Source: Arthrobacter nitrophenolicus (GTDB lineage Bacteria > Actinomycetota > Actinomycetes > Actinomycetales > Micrococcaceae). Taken from it: a stretch of 36,559 nt of DNA. The position numbers were made by a program, and so were the translations under genes. The stretch covers positions 1 through 36,559 of the forward strand of contig NZ_AOFD01000044.1 of the NCBI RefSeq assembly GCF_000332815.1, read 5' to 3'. The notes below the pieces were generated by a model. The model had not been told where the DNA came from. It saw nothing but the letters and a program-made list of their open reading frames with translations, and did not search any database. Shown here piece by piece: positions 17,463 through 24,348 of this stretch (position 1 is its first letter; each line of letters opens with the position of its first letter).

Positions 17463-18217
17463 GTGAAGTCTCGCCTGCTCGCCGGAACGGCCGCCGTCGC
17501 CCTGGCGCTCGTGGGGGCAATCCTCATCATCTTCTACGCCAACGGCGCCGACCAGCGGGCCCTGGCCTCCACCGAACCGCGCGACGTCCTGGTGGTGAAG
17601 GAGGCCGTTCCCGCCGGCACTCCGGTCAACGACATGGCCGCCAGCCTGGTCATCGAAAAGGTTCCCGCCGCGGGCGTGTCAGACACCGCCCTCAGCACCC
17701 TGGACGGCAAGGCCGGCACGGTGGCCGCAGTGGACCTGGTCCCCGGCGAGCAGCTCCTGGCCGAGCGGCTGGTCGCCCCGGAGGAAGCCAAGGAAAGCGG
17801 CGCCGTGGAAGTTCCCGCCGGGCTGCAGGAAGTCTCCTTCCAGCTGGAGCCGCAGCGCGTCGCGGGCGGGCGGATCAATGTCGGCGACCACGTAGGCATC
17901 GCCCTCAACTTCGAAAACGGCGCCTACAAGGCGAAGGCGGAAGACGCCACTACCCAGCTCACCCTCCGCAAGGTCCTGGTCACCGCCGTCCAGCGCGCCC
18001 CGCAGGCCGCGAGCGCGGAAACCTCTGAAGACGGCACCAACCCGCAGGACACCACCCTCCCCGAAGGCTCCCTCATGCTCACCGTCGCCGTCACGGACGT
18101 GGACGCCGCCAAGATCATCTTCACATCCATCAACGGCAGCCTCTGGCTCACCAAGGAACCCCTGGACGCCGAAGACAACGGCCCCCGGTCGAACGCAAGG
18201 AAGTGGTGTACAAGTGA
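17463..18217 (+). CDS. cpaB: Flp pilus assembly protein CpaB/RcpC, locus 2 (one-base frameshift near 18187)
   Basis: Paralogue of the first cpaB. GTG 17463 reads MKSRLLAGTAAVALALVGAI, an anchor helix. The SAF domain has VLVVKEAVPAGTPVND, VPAAGVSDTALSTL and LVPGEQLLAERLVAPEEAK. The second half holds GGRINVGDHVGIALNFENG and VLVTAVQRAP, then LMLTVAVTDVDAAKIIFTSI. Near 18181-18190 (AACGGCCCCCGGTC) one base is missing. Adding it gives the end VERKEVVYK and a TGA at 18215-18217 overlapping the next start. Without it the frame runs on and merges with the downstream cpaE frame into a false 648-residue product. The corrected length is about 251 residues. Confidence 0.87.
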
Positions 18218-19409
18218 GCCGCTTCGTCCTCCTCTCCCCCAACGGCGAGTTCGACCAGAAGCTGCGCGCCGCCGTCGCCAACGGCCTGCGCGGCACCGTG
18301 CAGACCATCGCCTCGGACATCCTCCCGGCAGGCCCCGCCGAGCTGTTTTCCCTGCTCAACCAGGAGCAGCCGGAGGTCCTGATCATCGGCCCGGACGTGC
18401 CCTACGAAGAAGCACTCCGGTTCGCCAAGGTGTTCGACGTCCAGCTCCCCGGCCTCAGCCTGGTCCTGGTCAGCGACATCGAGCCGGACTTCCTCCTGCA
18501 CGCCATGCGCGCCGGCATCAGGGACATCCTGAGCCGCAGGCGGACGCGGCGGAAATCCGCGTCCTCCTGGAACGCGCCTGCCAGTCCTTCGCCACCCGGC
18601 ACCGCAACCACGAGGCACCGCCCACGGAAAACGGCGGCAAGGGCCTGGTCATCGGCGTCTTCTCCCCCAAGGGCGGGGTCGGCAAGACCACCCTCGCCAC
18701 CAACATCGCCATCGGCCTGGGCCAGATCGCGCCCATGAGCGTGGTGATCGTGGACCTGGACCTGCAGTTCGGCGACGTCGCCTCCGGCCTGTACCTGACC
18801 CCGGAGCACACCGTCACTGACGCCGTCACCCCGGCGGCCGCGCAGGACCCCCTGGTCCTCAAGGCCTTCCTCACCGTGCACCCGGCAGGCATCTATGCGC
18901 TCTGCGCCCCGCCGAACCCGGTGGACGCGGACCACATCACGCCCGAGCAGGTCAGCCGCCTTATCGAGCAGCTGGCCCAGGAATTCCAGTACGTGGTCAT
19001 CGATACCGCGCCCGGCATGCCGGAAATTGGCCTGGCCGCCATGGAACAGTGCACCGACGTGGTGTGGGTCAGCGCCATGGACGTCCCCAGCCTCCGCGGC
19101 CTGCGCTCCGGCCTGGAAGTCCTCCGCCAGCTGGACATCATGCCCGAGTCCCGGCACGTGGTCCTGAACATGGCGGACGCCAAGGCCGGCCTCAACGTCC
19201 AGGACGTCGAGTCCACTATCGGCGCGCCCGTGGATGTCAGCGTCCCCCGGTCCCGCGCCGTGGCCCTGTCCACCAACCGGGGCATCCCCGTCCTCCAGGA
19301 ATCCAGGAAAGACCCTGCCGTGAAGAGCCTCCGCCAACTGGTGGAGCGGTTCAACCCGGCGTGGCGTACCCAGACACAGCGGAAGCTTCACCGAAGGGTG
19401 GTCATCTGA
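18214..19409 (+). CDS. cpaE: CpaE/TadZ-type ATPase, locus 2 (one-base frameshift near 18531)
   Basis: GTG 18214 (MSRFVLLSPNGEFDQKL) overlaps the cpaB stop. The receiver-like domain (VLIIGPDVPYEEALRFAKVF) lacks a normal phospho-acceptor site. After AGIRDILS the frame breaks; one extra C gives [19 protein letters not shown] and rejoins the ATPase domain, with [20 protein letters not shown] (deviant Walker A), [16 protein letters not shown], then YVVIDTAPGMPEIGLAAME. The C-terminus LHRRVVI matches locus 1, and the TGA at 19407-19409 overlaps the cpaF ATG. The corrected length is about 398 residues, equal to the paralogue within one residue. Confidence 0.9.
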
Positions 19410-20911
19410 TGAAACTCTCCGAACGGATCAGCGCGGCCCAGGACCGCGGCCAGGCATCCGGCGCGGCCACCGCCGTGCTGGAGCGTCCCGTCTCCGCCGC
19501 CCCGGACACTTTTCCGGGCACGACGGCGGAAGGGCACCTTCCCGCGCGCCCCGCCGTCGTGGTGCCAGCGCCCGACGCCGGCACCCAGCAGGTGCCCACG
19601 GCACCCAAGGTGGATGTCTTCGCCGCCATGAAGCTGCGTGCGGCCAACGCCCTTTTCGAACGGATGGGCGCCCGGTTCAACGACGCAGCGGTCACCGAGC
19701 AGGAACTCCGGAGCACCGCCAAGGAGGAACTCTCCCGCATCATCGACGCCGAGCAGGTTCCGCTCACATCCGAGGAACGCACCCGCCTGGTCCGCGACGT
19801 TGCCGACGACGTCCTGGGCTACGGCCCCCTCCAGCGCCTTCTCGACGATCCGGACGTCAGTGAAATCATGGTCAACCGGATGGACCAGATCTATGTGGAA
19901 CGCAAAGGCAAACTGACGCTGTCCGAGTCCCGGTTCAGCTCCGAGGAGCACCTGCGCAAGGTCATCGAGCGGATCGTGTCCAAGGTAGGCCGCCGCATCG
20001 ACGAGTCGTCCCCCCTGGTGGACGCCCGGCTCGAGGACGGCTCCCGCGTGAACGCCGTCATCCCGCCGCTGGCGGTGGGCGGATCCTCGCTCACCATCCG
20101 TAAGTTCAGCAAGACGCCCCTGACCGTCCGCAACCTGATCGACTTCGGCACCCTGACCCCGGAGATGGCCGAACTGCTCAATGCCTGCGTCAAGGCAAAG
20201 CTGAACATCATCGTCTCCGGCGGCACGGGCACCGGTAAGACCACCCTCCTCAACGTCCTCTCGTCCTTCCTTCCGGCGGACGAACGGATCGTCACCATCG
20301 AGGACGCCGTGGAACTCCAGATCCAGCAGGAACACGTGGTCCGGCTCGAAAGCCGCCCGCCCAACACCGAAGGCAAGGGTGAGGTGACCATCCGCGAACT
20401 GCTGCGGAACTCGCTGCGTATGCGCCCGGACCGGATCGTGGTGGGTGAGGTCCGCGGCGGCGAATCGCTGGACATGCTGCAGGCAATGAACACCGGCCAC
20501 GACGGCTCGCTGTCCACCGTGCACTCCAACTCCCCGCGCGACGCCGTGGCCAGGCTCGAGACCTTGGTGCTCATGGCCGGGATGGACCTGCCGCTGCGGG
20601 CCATCCGGGAACAGATCGCTTCCGCCGTGAACCTCATTGTGCAGATTTCCCGCCTCCGGGACGGGTCCCGGCGCATTACGCACGTCACCGAGGTGCAGGG
20701 TATGGAAGGGGACATCGTCACGCTCCAGGACGCCTTCGTCTTCGACTACTCCGCCGGCGTGGACGCGCAGGGACGGTTCCTGGGCAAGCCCGTGGCCACG
20801 GGAATCCGGCCCCGCTTCATCGACCGCTTCGAGGACCTGGGCATCCACGTGTCCCCGTCGGTCTTTGCATCACCCCTGAACCCCGCCGGCACCACCACTC
20901 CCGGAAGATAG
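19409..20911 (+). CDS. cpaF: CpaF/TadA secretion ATPase, locus 2
   Basis: Intact 500-residue ATPase powering the second Tad machine. The ATG at 19409 (MKLSERISAAQDRG) overlaps the cpaE stop by one base. The variable Pro/Ala-rich N-terminus differs from locus 1, but the core is almost the same: ALFERMGARFNDA, VSEIMVNRMDQIYVERKGKL, Walker [34 protein letters not shown], Walker B RPDRIVVGEVRGGES and His box [17 protein letters not shown]. Nearly all core differences are conservative. Codon use is far more GC-rich at third positions than in the locus 1 copy, so the pair is not a recent duplication. tadB follows 8 bases after the stop. Confidence 0.95.
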   Translation: MKLSERISAAQDRGQASGAATAVLERPVSAAPDTFPGTTAEGHLPARPAVVVPAPDAGTQQVPTAPKVDVFAAMKLRAANALFERMGARFNDAAVTEQELRSTAKEELSRIIDAEQVPLTSEERTRLVRDVADDVLGYGPLQRLLDDPDVSEIMVNRMDQIYVERKGKLTLSESRFSSEEHLRKVIERIVSKVGRRIDESSPLVDARLEDGSRVNAVIPPLAVGGSSLTIRKFSKTPLTVRNLIDFGTLTPEMAELLNACVKAKLNIIVSGGTGTGKTTLLNVLSSFLPADERIVTIEDAVELQIQQEHVVRLESRPPNTEGKGEVTIRELLRNSLRMRPDRIVVGEVRGGESLDMLQAMNTGHDGSLSTVHSNSPRDAVARLETLVLMAGMDLPLRAIREQIASAVNLIVQISRLRDGSRRITHVTEVQGMEGDIVTLQDAFVFDYSAGVDAQGRFLGKPVATGIRPRFIDRFEDLGIHVSPSVFASPLNPAGTTTPGR

Positions 20912-20919
20912 GCGCCACC

Positions 20920-21852
20920 GTGATCCTCGCAACCGGAGCCGTCATCCTGCTCACCGCCGTCTGCCTGCTGGGCGTGGCCGTGATCCTGCCCGGCGCCCCC
21001 TCGGTGCCGCTGGACCGCCGTCGTCCGTTCGACGCCGACCCGCCGTCCTCCCTGGCGCGCTTCTCGCTAACCGCCGTCCGCTCCTTCGAACGGCTCCTGG
21101 CCGGGCGGAACCTCACCCTGTTCTCCCGCCCCCAGCTTGAGAACGCCGGGCTCCGCCTCAGCCAGGCGGAATTCTTCCTCCTGGTGGGGATCGGCGCCTG
21201 CATCGGCATGCTGGTGGGAACTGTAACCGTGGGCCCGCTGGTGGGGCTCCTCCTTGCCCTGCTGGCACCCATGATCGGCAAACTCGTCCTCGGGTTCCTG
21301 GCCGGAAAACGCCGGGCGGCCTTCGACGGCCAGCTCGGTGACACCCTCCAGCTCCTCTCCGGAGGACTCCGTGCCGGGCACAGCATCCTGCGCGCCATCG
21401 ACGCGGCGGCGGCCGAGTCGCAGAAGCCGACCTCGGAGGAGATGCGGCGGGTGATCACCGAGACCAGCCTGGGCCGCGACCTGCTGGCCGCGCTCAATGA
21501 CACGGCCGACCGGATGAAGAACGAGGATTTCGTCTGGATTTCGCAGGCCATCCAGATCAACCGGGAAGTGGGCGGCAACCTCGCCGACGTCCTGGACCAG
21601 GTCAACGAAACCATCCGCGAGCGCGCGGAGATCAAGGGCCACATCAAGGCACTGGCGGCGGAAGGCAAGTTCTCCGCCTACATCCTGATCGCCATGCCGT
21701 TCGGCATCGTGGCCATGCTGCTCACCGTGAGTCCCACCTACATGGACTCAATGTTCACCCACCCACTGGGCTGGGCCATGATCGGCGCGTCCTTTGTCCT
21801 CATGACCATCGGCGCGCTGTGGATGCGCAAGATCATCAACCTGAAGTTCTGA
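20920..21852 (+). CDS. tadB: TadB-type inner-membrane platform protein, locus 2
   Basis: A 310-residue F-domain membrane protein starting at GTG 20920. The N-terminal helix is LATGAVILLTAVCLLGVAVI; a second membrane region follows at about 90-125 (FLLVGIGACIGMLVGTVTV and LVGLLLALLAPMIGKLVLGF). The cytoplasmic F domain includes QLGDTLQLLSGGLRAGHSIL and ISQAIQINREVGGNLADVLD. C-terminal helices are AYILIAMPFGIVAMLLTV and GWAMIGASFVLMTIGALWM. The order of elements is identical to the locus 1 protein. It works with TadC as the platform for CpaF; tadC starts 7 bases after its stop. Confidence 0.9.
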   Translation: MILATGAVILLTAVCLLGVAVILPGAPSVPLDRRRPFDADPPSSLARFSLTAVRSFERLLAGRNLTLFSRPQLENAGLRLSQAEFFLLVGIGACIGMLVGTVTVGPLVGLLLALLAPMIGKLVLGFLAGKRRAAFDGQLGDTLQLLSGGLRAGHSILRAIDAAAAESQKPTSEEMRRVITETSLGRDLLAALNDTADRMKNEDFVWISQAIQINREVGGNLADVLDQVNETIRERAEIKGHIKALAAEGKFSAYILIAMPFGIVAMLLTVSPTYMDSMFTHPLGWAMIGASFVLMTIGALWMRKIINLKF

Positions 21853-21859
21853 GGACCCC

Positions 21860-22744
21860 GTGAACGTCATCATCCTCCTCTCCGTCCTGCTGGTTTGTGT
21901 CCCGCTGGCGGTCCTCGCCTGGTCCGCCCTGACAGTCGACAAGCAGGGCCGGCTGGCCGTCGGCGAACTCCTCGGCCGCGGCGCCCCGCCCGTCGCCGCG
22001 GCGCCGGAAACGAGGCCCGGGCTGCTCGAAGGCATCGGCCGCCGCCTCACTCCCCCCGCCTACGTGGCGTTTCTTGACCGGCTACTGTCCCTGGCCGGCC
22101 GCCCGGTCTCCATGCCGCTGGGCAAGGTGCTGGGGTCCAAACTCGCCATCGGCCTGGCAGGCATCGCCGTCGGCATCTACCTGACCGCCATCGGCAGTAC
22201 TCCGCTCATGAAGCTGTCAGGCCTTTTCGTCCTGTTCCTGGGCTACTTCATTCCTGACCTGCTGCTGTACAGCAAGGGGCAGGAGCGGCAGAAGGTCATC
22301 CAGCTGGAGCTCGCCAACACCCTGGACCAGATGCTGATCTCCGTGGAGGCCGGCCTCGGGTTCGAGGGCGCCATGGCCCGGGCCGGGGAGAACGGGAAGG
22401 GGCCGCTGGCGGAGGAGCTGGTCCGCACGCTGCAGGACATGCAGGTGGGCCGCAGCCGCCGCGAGTCCTACATCGCCCTGGCGGAACGGACCAACATCCC
22501 GGAGCTGCGGAGCTTTGTCCAGGCCGTGGTCCAGGCGGACACCTACGGGATCGCCATCAGCCGGGTCCTGCGGGTCCAGGCCAAGGTGATGCGCGTGAAG
22601 CGCCGGCAACGGGCAGAGGAAAAAGCCATGAAACTTCCGGTGATGATCCTCTTTCCGCTGCTGTTCTTCATTTTCCCCGTCCTCTTCATTGCCATCCTGG
22701 GCCCTGCCGTGGTTAATACCGTGATGACGTTCAGCGGCCAATGA
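21860..22744 (+). CDS. tadC: TadC-type inner-membrane platform protein, locus 2
   Basis: A 294-residue platform protein starting at GTG 21860 (MNVIILLSVLLVCVPLAVLA). It contains a middle hydrophobic pair, then IPDLLLYSKGQERQKVIQ and the F domain LANTLDQMLISVEAGLGFEG, FVQAVVQADTYGIAISRVLR and KRRQRAEEKAMKLPVMILFP, before a last helix, LLFFIFPVLFIAILGPAVV. These signatures match the locus 1 TadC almost residue for residue in the F domain. It is the last pilus gene. No hairpin terminator is obvious before the next gene, whose start lies 92 bases on, so read-through into the Hpt gene is possible. Confidence 0.92.
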   Translation: MNVIILLSVLLVCVPLAVLAWSALTVDKQGRLAVGELLGRGAPPVAAAPETRPGLLEGIGRRLTPPAYVAFLDRLLSLAGRPVSMPLGKVLGSKLAIGLAGIAVGIYLTAIGSTPLMKLSGLFVLFLGYFIPDLLLYSKGQERQKVIQLELANTLDQMLISVEAGLGFEGAMARAGENGKGPLAEELVRTLQDMQVGRSRRESYIALAERTNIPELRSFVQAVVQADTYGIAISRVLRVQAKVMRVKRRQRAEEKAMKLPVMILFPLLFFIFPVLFIAILGPAVVNTVMTFSGQ

Positions 22745-22836
22745 CAGCCGCAAGGGCCGCTGAAGAGTCGGTCAAGGTTTACACAGATTCGCCCAAAATA
22801 GGCCAACGAAAGAATTCCAGGAAGTAGCCTTGAACA

Positions 22837-23301
22837 ATGCACAGTCCAGATTCCGGCTCCAGCAGCGAGGGCCTTTCTGCCGGCCCCTTGCCGGCCGGGA
22901 TCACAGCGCCCAGCCTTTCCGCGCCCTCACAGGAAGCGGCCGGGCTCTTGCCGCTCATTGACGCCGCCGTCCTGGACGAACTGGAAGACGAACTGGCCGG
23001 AACCGGGCTGGCCAAACGCTTCGCACGCGACTATGCGGCCATGTGGGACCAGCGCTATTCGCGCCTCGCCGCAGCGGTCCACAGCCAGGACAGCGAGTCG
23101 GCACTGGATGCAGCCATCAGCCTGAAGATCAGCTCCGCCATGGTGGGCGGCGTTCGCCTTGCCAAACTGGCGGAGCTGCTGGAAACACTGATCCGCCTGG
23201 GTGACTTTGGCCAGGGCAAGGTCCTGATGGAGCGCGTAGCCATGGACGGCGGCCTGACCATCACCGAGCTCCAGTCCACCTACATCCTGGGAACGGACTA
23301 G
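22837..23301 (+). CDS. Hpt-like domain protein lacking the phospho-accepting histidine
   Basis: A 154-residue protein. After a Ser/Pro-rich N-terminus (1-35), helices from about 38 to 150 resemble a histidine phosphotransfer (Hpt) domain. The core helix reads AAISLKISSAMVGGVRLAKL (92-111). It aligns with the usual AHTLKGSSAMVGA pattern, but has Ile94 where the phospho-His stands and Ile98 for the Gly. It therefore probably cannot carry a phosphoryl group and may instead dock on a kinase or regulator. ATG 22837 is used. Its TAG (23299-23301) overlaps the stop of the converging response regulator by two bases. Its position between the tad genes and a two-component pair suggests a role in pilus signalling; this is inference. 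Confidence 0.72.
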   Translation: MHSPDSGSSSEGLSAGPLPAGITAPSLSAPSQEAAGLLPLIDAAVLDELEDELAGTGLAKRFARDYAAMWDQRYSRLAAAVHSQDSESALDAAISLKISSAMVGGVRLAKLAELLETLIRLGDFGQGKVLMERVAMDGGLTITELQSTYILGTD

Positions 23302-24092
23302 GTCTTTCCCACGGGCCTTGCCGGTGCCAGCCGGTAGCCCACGCCACGCACGGTCTGCAGCCAGCGCGGCTGCAGCTGGTCCTCCTTGAGCTTGCGCCGC
23401 AGGTTGCCGATGTGGACTTCGACGGCCCGCTCGTCCGCCTCGCTGATGTACGTGTCCTCGTCGTAGAAGTCGCCACGGACCGCCTTCACCAGGTCCGCCC
23501 TGGTACACACCGCACCGCCGCCCTTCAGCAGCACGTGGAGAAGGTCGAACTCGCTGCGGGTCAGCGCCAGGGGCTCACCGTTTACCTCCACGGTCCTGGT
23601 CCGGTGGTTCAGGACCAGGCCGTTGTGCTGCAGTACGGCCACGTCATGGATCCGGGTTGCAGCGGCAGCGGGCGCGGACGTCCACGCGGCGGGCGCGGGC
23701 TTTTGGGCGTTGATTTCGTGCCGCGGCCGCCGCATCATGGCGGCAACACGCGCCCGCAATTCCCTGGGGCGGAAGGGTTTGGCGATGTAGTCGTCCGCCC
23801 CCGCGTTCAGCGCGGAGAGCAGGTCCGGCTCCTCGGTCCTGCCCGTCAGCATTACCACATAGGCGTTGCTGAAATGGCGGATCCTCCGGAGGACCTCAAA
23901 CCCGTCAATATCCGGCAGGCCGATGTCCAGCGTCACCACGTTGGCCTGCTTGCTGCGGACCACCTCAACCCCGGCCCGCCCGTCACATGCTGTATGGACT
24001 TCGAAGCCGGCCTGGCTCAGGACCCCTTCCAGGAGGTTCCGAACGTCGGCATCGTCTTCGATGACCACAGCTACACCAAGATCGTCGTCCAT
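23298..24092 (-). CDS. OmpR/PhoB-family response regulator
   Basis: A 264-residue DNA-binding response regulator. ATG 24092 (MDDDLGVAVVIEDDADVRN) has a GGGGAT just upstream; an in-frame ATG at 24104 is the alternative. The receiver domain has its acidic pocket (E12, D13, D14), phospho-acceptor D56 in VVTLDIGLPDIDGF, T83 in MLTGRTEE and K105 in YIAKPFRPREL. An Ala/Pro linker of about 50 residues joins it to a winged-helix domain with RTVEVNGEPLALTRSEFDLL and EVHIGNLRRKL, ending VRGVGYRLAP. It is divergent from the histidine kinase gene, so the two are probably partners controlled from the shared intergenic region. Confidence 0.92.
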   Translation of the reverse strand: MDDDLGVAVVIEDDADVRNLLEGVLSQAGFEVHTACDGRAGVEVVRSKQANVVTLDIGLPDIDGFEVLRRIRHFSNAYVVMLTGRTEEPDLLSALNAGADDYIAKPFRPRELRARVAAMMRRPRHEINAQKPAPAAWTSAPAAAATRIHDVAVLQHNGLVLNHRTRTVEVNGEPLALTRSEFDLLHVLLKGGGAVCTRADLVKAVRGDFYDEDTYISEADERAVEVHIGNLRRKLKEDQLQPRWLQTVRGVGYRLAPARPVGKT

Positions 24093-24348
24093 TGCTATCC
24101 CCATGCCAGGCGGATACGACCCCCCATCGGCCCAGCGCCAATGCCATACCCGCTCCAACCATTTATACGCTACAAGTAAGCCAGGCTGATTACATCTGTT
24201 TCGACTTTCATTGTGAAAAGTCAATTATCATGACAGAACATGTGCATTATCGGCTGGGAAAGGATGTGCATGACGGTGACCTGCAGGAATTCGGCACCAC
24301 AAGGGAACTTTGCCTGGATTATCGGGGCGGGAGGGCTCAAAGGCTTTC
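24093..24348. promoter_or_regulatory. Divergent regulatory region of the two-component pair
   Basis: An AT-rich island between the response regulator (minus) and kinase (plus). It holds GACTTT-N8-AAAGTC (24203-24222), a dyad with the same half-sites as CGACTTT-AAA-AAAGTCG upstream of the first flp (8230-8246), although the spacing differs. Promoters for both genes must lie here; I could not assign them with confidence. Confidence 0.4.

Noticed and set aside
17463..19409. A single 648-residue CpaB-CpaE fusion protein
   Set aside because: The frame runs through both genes only because of two one-base losses (near 18187 and 18531). The middle third reads as low-complexity Arg/Pro-rich nonsense, and locus 1 has two separate overlapping genes.
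19388..20848. A 486-codon open frame on the minus strand opposite cpaF of locus 2
   Set aside because: It is fully explained as the shadow of the GC-rich cpaF codons, and its His/Asp/Gly-rich composition is typical of such shadows.
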